Part shown: piece after piece, positions 51,601 through 60,661 of the stretch
Position numbering within the stretch: the stretch's first letter is position 1
Layout of the letters: each line of letters starts with the position of its first letter
NCBI GenBank assembly: GCA_008508345.1
Contig: QNGE01000107.1
Span: 365,980-429,979 of the forward strand
DNA: 64,000 nt
Source of the DNA: Paragonimus westermani
Lineage: Eukaryota; Platyhelminthes; Trematoda; Plagiorchiida; Troglotrematidae
Direction: 5' to 3'
Made by a program: the position numbers and the translations under genes
The notes under the pieces: generated by a model
What the model saw: only the letters and a program-made list of their open reading frames with translations
Told to the model about the DNA's origin: nothing
Databases searched by the model: none

Positions 51601-52163
51601 GAATCCTCTCTACTCAGATTCCAGGAGAGAAGATACGAGCACGTGGATGGAAATTTGGTTACACGACGCCCGAGACAGAAGAAAAGTAGGAGGAACAAAA
51701 AGAGAAAAAAGTAGGTAAAACAAACATGTTACCATATACCACGTTGACATTAGTGAAAATGAGATAAATGATTTGCGTTGATCATCTATAGACAACGGCA
51801 TCATGCACTCTGGCGTTTGCGTGTGCGTAACAAGTGCTTTTAAGCATAATGATGCCTGTGAACTCTATGGACCGATGAATAGTACTACATTTTATTTCAC
51901 TGTAAATATATGTTGATAGTTCAAAAAACCTCCGGGTAGTGCATGATATATATATATATAGCACATCGCGCACCACTTTGGGGTGTGGTTAAGCGAACCT
52001 GTCAACCTAATGTGAATATTTTCAACCGTATACTCGGAGTTCTCTTCCTGTTTTCACGTTAGTGGCAATCGTCAATGTTCATTGCCTTACATATGTTGCT
52101 TTATTAACATCCACACTTCTTTTCTGCACAGAGTAGTGAAATGCCGGAGAGCCTGTGTGAAGG
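48670..52163. other. No gene recognised
   Basis: Several frames of 60-108 codons (for example 50884-51210 and 51412-51714 on the + strand) are compositionally basic but carry no motif that I know. A (TA)n run lies at 51943-51960. The stretch probably consists of old transposon DNA. Confidence 0.45.
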
Positions 52164-52329
52164 TTCGTGAATAGATAGAACTTAACGCGAGACCAGTAGC
52201 CGGTATATCCAAATTGAGCAGAACACAACGAATGAACGACAATCAAACGCTTTTATTAGAATTACGCGCCGTGTCAACCGTGTGCAACCTGAATCTCAAT
52301 AATTGACGTGAAAATACATGTTCAATGAC
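52164..52329 (-). repeat. Gypsy 3' LTR (166 bp)
   Basis: Direct repeat of 57637-57802 without indels. On the minus strand it contains TGAACATGT near its start and CTATTCA near its end, compatible with TG...CA LTR ends, plus AATAAAAGCG, a possible polyadenylation signal. It follows the last stop of pol directly on the minus strand. Confidence 0.9.
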
Positions 52330-53042
52330 ATTCATCACATCCACCACACGCTGAATGGGACTGCGGGTTCTTGAAATCCTTTCTGGGTTTCATTTGCAGT
52401 CTTGAAGACCTACGAATGATGTTTGTAATTTCTTGGTTCGAAACCGAACCCAGAGCAGAATCATCATTATCTGAAGTCACAACAGAATTTGAAACGAACT
52501 TACATGTATCTTCAAAACGTATTTGATCCACGTGTTGATTATGTACAGATAAAGCATCAACGTCTACAATTCCGTGTAAGCATTTACCGAGATTTTTTAG
52601 AAGTATACCAGATAACGGTCTCAAGTCATTACCACGATAAAAGGTAACTTCAGAGGATTGAATAAACAGTAAGATTGACCTCAAAGACCTTCCTTTAAAA
52701 AGTTTTTCGGGACTTTTATGTGTCGTTGAATGACAGGCGTTGCGATATTGTGGCAAGAACTTGTCAAAACCTTTTTCAAGGTCTCTGAATGTAGTACACC
52801 GAAGAAAGGTTATAGTACTTTTGTGTGTTTTAACAGTTTTCAGCCTGACCATTAGAGCAGGGATGTCGAGCAGGAGTAAACAGATGCCTGCATCCAATAT
52901 CGTTGAGCCAAGTAGTTAGAAGATTGGCAGTGACATGGGTACCACTGTCGGTCACTAACACAAGAGGGATACCGTCTCTGCTGAATATTCTTCTAAATGC
53001 GTACACAGTAAATCCTGCAGTGGGCGTTGTTGTGAATGCCAC
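52322..53042 (-). pseudogene. Gypsy integrase core and C-terminal tail (two frames)
   Basis: The frame at 53042-52830 carries the second catalytic Asp (LVTDSGTHVTANLL) and the catalytic Glu (PCSNGQAE) of the DDE core. The frame at 52897-52322 continues with the tail (EKLFKGRSLRS, VTFYRGNDLRPLSG, VHNQHVDQIRF) that follows the core in gypsy elements. They overlap in different frames, so a frameshift lies between them at about 52830-52897. The tail runs to the stop beside the 3' LTR. Confidence 0.82.
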
Positions 53043-53594
53043 TTCCGGCCACTTCGATTAGGAATCGACCACTACCAGCGCATAAAACTTGTCAAGAAAA
53101 GGACCGCATTAATCCGCATGAACCCGCTGCCAGACCTCAGTTGACATCGGCCAAGGAGTCCATTTAGACGGTGAATTGTGGAATTTGTGATGGTAAGATG
53201 AAAAACTCTTAGCCAGACGACAAATATCAGCATCAATGTCTGGCCACCAGCACGTTGATCTAGCCAGAGACTTCATCTTTTCAACTCCAAGATGTCCAGA
53301 ATGTAGATCGTCTAGAACAGCTCCACGAAGAGTTGGAGGAATAACAATTCTGTCATTCAAGCACAATAATCCATCTGGAGTGAGTGATAATTTCTCCCGA
53401 CGCACATTATATGTAGGAAATTTCCGTCTAACTTGTGGGATCCAACCACGTCGTGGCGCACTGAGAATGGGTGAAAAGTAACGTTGAGTATCGCGAATCA
53501 ACTCTGTTCGGCTAACCGGCAGAGGCTGGATTGGAAGGCAATCATTACTATAAGTTTGCTCAGATGTATGTGGGACAAGTGACAAGTAAACCAC
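53043..53594 (-). pseudogene. Gypsy integrase N-terminal region, zinc finger damaged
   Basis: The frame at 53594-53109 includes LRGAVLDDLHSGHLGVEKM with the two His of the HHCC zinc finger (residues 98 and 101), then STCWWPDIDADI. Where the two Cys should stand it reads LAKSFSSYHHK, so the finger has lost both. It ends EVWQRVHAD, the first catalytic Asp, at a stop. The next stretch (53109-53043) reads on in decayed form to the core. Confidence 0.82.
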
Positions 53595-53830
53595 ACGTTT
53601 GATTTGGTTGACTGATTTGTGTACTATAGTATAGTCACATGCACTGAGTGATAAGCTTCATCGTTGAACCATGGCTGCTGAAGAACGTGCCAATTACTTG
53701 TCAGAATTATAGATGAATTTCGGCGCTTCATGATCCGACAAAATTTTGAATGGTATTCTAAGCAGATACTTATGAAGCCGCTTTGCCACCTAGTATACCG
53801 CCAGAGCTCCGCGGTGTGTCTGATCATAAC
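53595..53830 (-). pseudogene. Gypsy RNase H C-terminal part, decayed
   Basis: Past the stop that closes the long pol frame, the minus strand still reads KRLHKYLL-IPFKILSDHEAPKF and SSAAMVQR in frame with scattered stops. This corresponds to the RNase H end and linker to integrase. The catalytic DH pair (SDHEA) is still present. Confidence 0.7.
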
Positions 53831-55247
53831 CCCTTTCTGCTGGACTAAGTCGGCGTGATATACATACAACTGGTTCGTTGTCCTGTTCAATCACAGCTCC
53901 GATTTCAACTGGAGGAGCATCAGTAATCAACACAGACATAGTTTTAAAAGAAAATGGACGAAGTATAGCATCATGTGACAAAAAGTTTACCAGTGAACGT
54001 ACACACCGTTCATGAATTGGAGTCCACGTGGAATGCTCCTCAGAAAGCAATTGTAATAAACACTCAGCAAGATGAGAGAAATTTGAGGTAAAAAGGAAAA
54101 AGTACCGCGAAGCACCTAACAAAGAACGCAATTTGGATAGGTTTGTGGATGCGGGTGCATTAACTAATGGGTCCAGACTTTTGGCATCAGGTTTAAATCC
54201 GTTACCGTCAACTAAGTAACCGAGACACTCGAAAGCGTTTACAGTAAAAGCGCATTTGTTTGAATTAACAGTAATGTTCTTGTCAAAAAACTGTTGGAAT
54301 ATTGTCAAAAGACGAGAAGCATGAATTAACTTTTCTGGAGCATGTATGCTGATATCATCCTGATAAACGTCAACACCATCCTTTCCCTTCACAATGTTAT
54401 TTATTACCTGCTGAAAGACAGCAGGAGAATTACTAAGTCCAAACGGCAAAACTCGGTACTGAAAAAGTCCATTAAGTGTATTGATTGTTGTTATCTGCAT
54501 TGATGTCTTATCCAGAGGAATTTGTAGATATGCATCCTTCCAGTCTATCTTGGAGAAAACTTTGGATCCTGAATGCTTGTTCGGAATGTCCGCAGGTTCA
54601 GCAGTAGTACATGTATGTTGCTCAAGGCATCGTTTTCCCGTAAGTTGATGGTCTCCATATATTCGCGGAGTTTTCCCATCAGACTTCGAGGGTATCACAG
54701 TCGGTGTGGCCCAAGAGAATGAGTTGATAGGCTCAATAACGCACTTCTCTGCAAGATCGTTGAGCACTTTCGTTACCGGTTTACGGAGCCCATGAGGAAG
54801 CACATGACGTTTCAGAAAAACCGGACCACCAGTTACCTCTAGTTTAACTGGAGGTATCTTCATGCCGCCCGTGGCCTCCGAGCACTTGAGAATGAGGTCT
54901 TTCAAGCTTGTGGAATTACTCGGTGGTACAAGCAAGGAAACCTGGATATGGAGCATTTTTGAAACCTTTAGTTTCAAAATGGATGGGTCATGATGAGTAA
55001 CAACAGAGGTACAATCAACTGGCTTGGATTGTTCGGTAAAGATCGTAATAGTGATTGCACCCAAAACAGTAATCGAATAACCAGTTATACCCCGTGTGGT
55101 TACAGAACAAGGACGGAGTGTGTAATTTGGATAGAACTGTGGTAGATGTCTTTGTGGTATAATAGATTCTACACTGCCAGTGTCAATAACCCTGCTAGCA
55201 CTAATTAGGGATTCAATTAGGGATGAACTGGGGCTGTTTAGGGGCAA
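53790..55247 (-). pseudogene. Gypsy pol: protease, reverse transcriptase, start of RNase H
   Basis: An open frame of 485 codons, the longest in the window. Residues 22-25 are DTGS, the retropepsin active site (IDTGSVESIIP). The reverse transcriptase follows: FSKIDWKDAYLQIPL (catalytic Asp, about residue 235), LPFGLSNSPAVFQQ (268-280), VYQDDI (catalytic YxDD at 295-298, here YQDD), then FECLGYLVDGNGFKPD and LRSLLGASRYF. RNase H starts at ITDAPPVEIGAVIEQ (Asp 443). The usual E of the ..EALAVY motif is Gly 480, and the frame stops soon after. The start of the frame (first 18 residues) may be non-gypsy sequence, since the gag-protease junction is disrupted. Confidence 0.9.
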
Positions 55248-55499
55248 TTTAGGGTTGTTTCATTTTCACTGATAGTGCGTCAATGGATGAAAATATATCC
55301 AATCCCCTGCTCGTCATTATTCGGGTTATTTATATAATATATGAAGTACATGACGCAAAGGAATGGCATTCATATTCAGAAAATGTTCGTTGTACGGATA
55401 AACGCGCTCATTGTTTATCCGAACTCGAACCGCTTTAATTATTCAGGCACGCCGCGTTTGAGTTTATGCCTAGCTTAGCGCTTCTGTTTATTTTGATGT

Positions 55500-57293
55500 T
55501 TGCTGAGGTTGCTATTATGTCTGGGCAGCACCACGATGACGGTTAAGTAAGAAGAATTATTTCATCCATCATAGCAATAGTGGTTTTCGGAAACGTTAAC
55601 CAGCCGTTCCACCAGTTATCAGAATGTGCAGCGCTCGCTTGCCCAGCTCAACCGTAATGTACAAGAATCGTTGGAAAATGCAGACGTTTGCGAACGCTCT
55701 CCGACTTCTATGGCGTCCATACCGGAACGCATATCACAACCGCTTTGTGAAGGCAAGTTAAACTTTCCAAATGCGAACGACTGATTTCAGATGTACTAGA
55801 CGGCTCAGCAGAAACTGGCTTGCAGGATCCGGAAGCTGATCTTCCTGAGGCTAGCGTTGTCGATCGCCTTCAAGACGTCAATTTCCAGCAACACTCTTAA
55901 AGTGCAGGTGACACGACTTTTGCGTATCTTGAAGGAAAGAATACCGGAGTTACCCAGTGATGTCCGAACGTTGATGACCACACCAAGAAGTTCGCTGATA
56001 CGTGACGTTTATCCAGGAGAATATGTTCAGTTGGGGTCGGCTAAGGGCAGTGTGAATGCTGTCCTAGGCAGTCGGCTACGAAATGTGACGTCGGTAGGAA
56101 TCCAGCTGAATGTTGATGGTTTATCACTATCGAACGCAGGAAAGTTAACACTATGGCTTGTGCTCTGTCGCCTGAATGAGCTGATGGTAACCGAGCCGTT
56201 TGTGGTTGGTGTGTATGGAAGTAGCAACAAACCTGAAGATGTCAAACTGCAAGAACTGTACGATGTGTTAAGCAGTGGCATGAAGATAAGCAATGTCCCG
56301 ATGACCGTCTGTTTGAAAGCGGTGATCTGTGATACACCGGCTCGCTAGTATGTTAACCGGGTGCGCGGGCATGGTGCGTACTACGGCTGTGATACGTGTG
56401 ACCAACGAGGTGTATACTGCGAACAAAAAGTGACGTTCATGCCGCAAAGTGGTTGCCTTTGAATTGACGCATCGTTTCACATCGCACGCCCAGCGTCCCT
56501 CTCCCCGTTTATATCTCTACCGGTCGATATGATTTCCACTTTTCCCATTGATTATATGCATTCGGTGTGCCTGGGCTTTGTCTGTCGTATGATTAACCAT
56601 TGGATGTCGGGACCGGTCTCCAGGAGCGTTCGCGTAAGCTCGCAGGCACTCCAACGGGTAAACGAACAGATTGTATCATGTCGGAAGAGCCTATCTTGTG
56701 AATTTCCTCCGCAAGTGCCGAGGTCTGGCAGACTTTAAGACCTGGAAGGCTACTGAATGCCGACAATGTTTGTTGTGCATCGGACAGGTGGCCTTGCGGA
56801 ATAATTTGGACATTGATAAGTATACCAACATTTTAGATTTGTCTGCTGCTATATACATATTATGTCACCCCACATTCAGTGTTACTCATTATGACTGCGA
56901 AACAATTAATGAAAGTATTTGTATCCAATTATCGTAAACTGTATGGTCAGGCAGAGATGTACAATGTGCATTCGCCGGAACACCTTGCGGATGATGTGGC
57001 CACACATGGTTCATTGTATAACTTTTCTGTCTTTCCGTTTGAGTCTTTCATGTGCAGATTGAAATCTATGCTTAACGGGCCCGACGAGTCCAGTGGGACA
57101 ATTGTACAGGCGTTTATTAGAAAGATCTACTGGTGTTCCTGTCGAAGTCGTTCATTCTGATGTTGGTACACCCATCAGTTTTCCTACTGTACCTGGATGC
57201 GTAATGTTTATGAAGGGTTCCGTTTTGTTAACAACCACTCCCCCGATCAAGGTGGCCCTTATTAATGATTTTCCCTGCATAGTCACGGACTGA
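55500..57293 (+). pseudogene. CACTA-like transposase inside the gypsy element
   Basis: This is the best preserved CACTA-like copy. The frame at 55857-56348 reads LPSDVRTLMTTPR, PGEYVQLG, QLNVDGLSLSNAGKL, PFVVGVYGSSNKPEDVK and ends at AVICDTPAR followed by TAG. After the stop the same frame goes on with GHGAYYGCDTCDQRG, the metal-binding region. The frame at 56529 carries FPIDYMHSVCLGFV, then (after frame changes) FKTWKATECRQCLL, IYILCHPTF, YNVHSPEHLADDVATHGSL and FPFESFMCRLKSML. A C-terminal frame reaches 57293. Orientation is opposite to the gypsy element. Boundaries and terminal repeats are uncertain. Confidence 0.85.
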
Positions 57294-57329
57294 CTGGTTG
57301 GGTTTGCGATTCCAGATTTTGAATTTAGT

Positions 57330-57630
57330 TCGCTCGGCGACCTAAACTTTACAGGAGTGACATAACCGAGCACTGTTTTCTTTATGCGCTCGTATGTGAG
57401 ATCCATCAGCGAATCTGGATTTGATAAATTCTTCTGAATACAATGGGCCTCTTTTCCTACTCTTGAGAGAAAGAAGGCTGATTTGGTTTCCTCATTTAGG
57501 CTGGATACGGTCCTACACCATAGTTCAAAGCGTTTAAAATAATCCTCAATATCACGAGGGGATGAATGAATGTCCAGAGTTTCGAGAAGCATAGAATTCA
57601 TTGTTATTGAAAACTGCAGCGACGCCGAAG
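57330..57630 (-). pseudogene. Gypsy gag, N-terminal fragment
   Basis: The minus strand from about 57630 reads MLLETLDIHSSPRD, DYFKRFELWCRT, TKSAFFLSRVGKEAH and PDSLMDLTYERIKK, a typical gypsy gag N-terminus (F-S-R-G-A, DLTYERLK). About 100 residues are present; the rest of gag and its zinc knuckle are missing at the junction with the CACTA-like sequence near 57293-57355. The open frame extends back through the 5' LTR to 57859, since the LTR has no stop in this frame. Confidence 0.78.
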
Positions 57631-57636
57631 TGATGT

Positions 57637-57802
57637 TTCGTGAATAGATAGAACTCAACGCGAGACCAGTAGCCGGTATATCCAAATTGAGCAGAACACA
57701 ACGAATGAACGACAACCAAACGCTTTTATTAGAATTACGCGCCGTGTCAACCGTGTACAACCTGAACCTCAACAATTGACGTAAAAGTACATGTTCAATG
57801 AC
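57637..57802 (-). repeat. Gypsy 5' LTR (166 bp)
   Basis: Matches 52164-52329 over its whole length with seven substitutions, all transitions, and no indel. The gag start lies about 40 bases downstream on the minus strand. I could not recognise a tRNA primer-binding site in the bases that follow it. Confidence 0.9.
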
Positions 57803-58070
57803 CCAAGCAGTACACAGCCCCATTTTAAATGGGGCAAATTGGGGGCGTTTTTGGAGCAAAATGGGTCATTACATATATGTCGGTTTTTCACGTAAGTACG
57901 CCATAATCTGGGATGTTGAACATGTATTTTTATATCTCTACTGTGACTGTAGATGTCAGCGCGTACACTTTAATATGTGTGATATTGTCGTATTGTTTTA
58001 ATGCATCACTTTTCCATAAATGCTTGTGCCCGGGGCAAGTTGATTTCGAATACCTGTAAGTTGCGTTGAT

Positions 58071-59120
58071 ATGTTTCTGAGTGTCATCACGTCATCACAG
58101 AACATTGGCTACGTTCGACAGAAATTCAAAGGCCGCCGTTCACCGTCAACTATCCGTGGAAAGTGGGAAAAGTTCATGCAGCTGAATAAGTGGGATCACA
58201 AGAATGGTTGTCTACACTTGGTTGAAACGAATGCCTCATCTTCCGGTCTGATGTGATTTCTGTATTTCAATGTGTTTTTGTTCTAAACTGCGATTTAGGC
58301 ATTCATGAAGGGCTGCTCCCAGATGTGGTGGAATTGAGTATTGCCAACGCACCCGCCTCTTGCTCCACCGAGCTACCACACGTAGCAGTGGAAAATGAAC
58401 CACTTGAAGGTAATAAAGAAAGCATCACGCTCCCTTGTTACCCCTCCCGGACGTACCTTTCAACAAGACATCGTTGGAAGGTTTTTACCAGAAAACAACT
58501 CATTGAAAGACCGACGTATGATACTGAGGTCTATGAGGTATTACTATCCCAGTTTGCCGAAAGCCCCCCGAACACTGATGGGCACTCCGAGAATTTGTAA
58601 TAAAGTGGTCATAGAAAATGGAGTTTATGTCCACTTTGGTTTGATCCGCGGTTTATGTGCTGTCCTCTAACGCCCCCCCGCCGAATTGCTTGCAAGGAAG
58701 TGTCACTGCAGTGGAACGTAGACGGCATGCGTCCACACAATTCTGGTAACACACATTTATGGCCAATCTTGTGCAGGGTTATCAGGCCTTCTGTGTCAAC
58801 GCCATGCGTGGTTGGTGCTTGCAGAGGATCAGTGAGGCCGTCGAACGTTCAAGCGTACATGCAGCAAAGCATTGGCGAAATGAATGTCCTTTACCTCGAA
58901 GGACTGGTCATTTCCGACAGTAGTGCAAACGTCCTTGTGGTGCTTTCAAGCGTTATATGTGACACCTTAGCTCGTTGCTTCGTTAAACAGTGTAACGGCC
59001 ACTCTGGTTATTTTGATTGTGACCGCTGAAGTCAGCGTGGTGTGTTGACAGCACACAGGATGACCTATCCGAGATGTGACTGCCCAAAGAGAACGGATAA
59101 AAGTTTCCGTTCCCAGTGGT
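58071..59120 (+). pseudogene. Second + strand CACTA-like transposase copy
   Basis: Decayed copy in the same orientation as the one inside the gypsy element. Blocks: YYYPSLPKAPRTLMGTPRIC with NGVYVHFGLIRGLC (58395-58670), then VSLQWNVDGMRPHNSGNTHLW, VVGACRGSVRPSNVQAYM, SSVICDTLARCFVKQ and GHSGYFDCD (58655-59029). After a TGA the frame continues SQRGVLTAHRMTYPRCDC and KRTDKSFRSQ. The DYMH block and the C-terminal half are missing. Confidence 0.8.
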
Positions 59121-59392
59121 GCGCAAACGGACGCTACCGATAGAATGGCATGCTTTGGCACCCGGTGGCCAACCAGGAAAAGGTTGGTTGCCCGTTTTCA
59201 TCCACACTAACATTAGAGCTGCTGTCCAAATGACCTCATCCGAAGATGTACAGGATGGGCGCTATCAAGTTCACGCAACAGGGAGTGCACGGGACAAGTC
59301 ATTCGTATCCCCCGAATATGCACTATCGATTCCACCGAAAGCCGTGCTGAGGTATATGGCCTCAACATTGATCACGTAAACCATGTTTCGGN

Positions 59393-59468
59393 TGAGGCCG
59401 TCGAACGTTCAAGCGTACATGCAGCAAAGCATTGATGAAATGAATGTTATTTACCGCGAAGGACTGGT
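59393..59468 (+). repeat. 76-bp duplicate of CACTA transposase sequence next to an N
   Basis: Matches 58833-58908 at a constant offset of 560 bases with five differences by my count. It starts one base after the single N at 59392, which suggests a contig join. Either a genuine duplication or an assembly artefact. Confidence 0.85.
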
Positions 59469-59647
59469 TAGTATACTAACTAATTGGTGCTAACAGGGAC
59501 GTGTTTCGTTAACTGACATCCTATGTACATATGGAAGAAATAAATTAAAAGACGGCCTGAATCTTAAGTGTTTTTGATGTGGATTGACTGACTAACATCT
59601 CCACTTCTCCATTACACAGACTTCGCTATTCCGTCAAATTTAAACAG

Positions 59648-59694
59648 TTTGTTGTTGTTGTTGTTGTTGTTGTTGGTAGTGATGGTGGTGGTGT
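59648..59694. repeat. (TTG)n/(TGG)n microsatellite
   Basis: Nine or so TTG units followed by a GTAGTGATGGTGGTGGTG run. It lies beside the palindrome at 59703-59740. Confidence 0.9.
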
Positions 59695-59702
59695 TGACAA
59701 CA

Positions 59703-59740
59703 TGTTGTCGCTATAGGCTTGCAAGCCTATAGCGATAACA
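59703..59740. repeat. 38-bp palindrome, 19-bp arms with one mismatch
   Basis: The inner 26 bases (59709-59734, CGCTATAGGCTTG and its complement) form a perfect palindrome with no loop. The outer arms add six more positions with one mismatch at 59707/59736. It could be a head-to-head transposon end. Confidence 0.95.
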
Positions 59741-59863
59741 AGCGGGAGTGTTAAAGATACTGCGCTGGATATATTTCACAATATAGTGCCACCGTAGCGC
59801 AGCCTAACATAAGCACACAAAAGTTTGTGTTCCATAACAGTGACACTCTCAGTTTTATGAAAC

Positions 59864-59895
59864 TGCAGAACTAGCTATATATAGCTAGTTCTGCA
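59864..59895. repeat. 32-bp perfect palindrome
   Basis: TGCAGAACTAGCTATA joined directly to its reverse complement. It lies 124 bases after the first palindrome and just before the direct repeats at 59894. Confidence 0.95.
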
Positions 59896-60215
59896 TTTAA
59901 TTTGCCTCTGCACGGTCACCCAGTCTTTGCAGACTAGTGAGGGTATGATTTCATTGCTCAGCGTAATATTCTCGTCCATTCCATTCCAGGGATGTCTGAT
60001 CGTTTATCCAACGATAACTGAGATATTGGACGTTTAGTAGAATTCCCAGAATTTGTACATTTGACCTAGATGAGATAACATTTAATTTGCCTCTACATGG
60101 TCACCCAGTTTTCGCAGACTAGTAAGAGTATTATTTCATTGCTCAGCGTAATATTCTCGTCGAATCCATTACAGTGATCTATGGTCGTATTTTCCATATT
60201 AACTGAGATATCCCA
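59894..60215. repeat. Direct repeat, period 185 bp (two copies, second partial)
   Basis: CATTTAATTTGCCTCT begins at 59894 and again at 60079, followed in both by GGTCACCCAGT, TTGCAGACTAGT / TCGCAGACTAGT, TTTCATTGCTCAGCG and TAATATTCTCGTC. Similarity weakens after about 60170 but returns as AACTGAGATAT at 60021 and 60201. Confidence 0.88.
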
Positions 60216-60550
60216 CTTATTTCAGATTTGGACTCTCAGGAGGTTGTCCGGGATTATTACTAATTGCATACAGAACCGGAAAAGGATGGTGACACAAAAA
60301 AACGGAGACAAACCACCACGTGATGGAACAATAATCCTGCATTTTGTACATTCCATATATGTCGATTACATTTTTAACGCATTCAATCCGTGGTTTCTCA
60401 AACTAAGGGGGATTTATAGAATACGCTGCGCGAAGGCGTGCTTTCGTTGAGATAAACTTTGAAAACATGACGAAATCGTTAACTATGGCGATTAAGAGAG
60501 AAGGCGAAAAGTTTTAGAAACGAAAGAAGGCCTGCGAAAAATTTTTCGTT

Positions 60551-60661
60551 CGACCGTCTTTTGAGTGACTTAGAAGTGTTCAGTTAAGACTCTGAAAAGA
60601 CACTCAAAAGACGGTCGGAAGACACTCAAAAGACTGTTAAAAGACACTCAAAAGACGGTCG
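60551..60661. repeat. 22-bp tandem repeat with an inverted copy
   Basis: CACTCAAAAGACGGTCG occurs at 60601-60617 and 60645-60661, with a diverged copy at 60623, giving a 22-bp period. Its exact reverse complement (17 bases) lies at 60551-60567. Transcribed, the region could fold into a stem-loop. It may be the end of a DNA transposon. Confidence 0.9.

Larger units (their letters stand above)
52164..57802 (-). mobile_element. Ty3/gypsy LTR retrotransposon, interrupted by a CACTA-like element
   Basis: Two direct 166-bp LTRs bound gag (5' part only), protease, reverse transcriptase, RNase H and integrase in the Ty3/gypsy order, all on the minus strand. The LTRs are equal in length and differ at seven positions by my count, about 4 percent. 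Between gag and protease about 1.7-2 kb of CACTA-like transposase lies on the + strand, and most of gag including its zinc knuckle is missing there. Stops and frameshifts in RNase H and integrase show it is inactive. Clade is not assigned. Confidence 0.88.

Noticed and set aside
51412..51714. 100-codon + strand frame with a Lys/Arg-rich end
   Set aside because: The basic end reflects an A/G-rich stretch; nothing else supports a gene.
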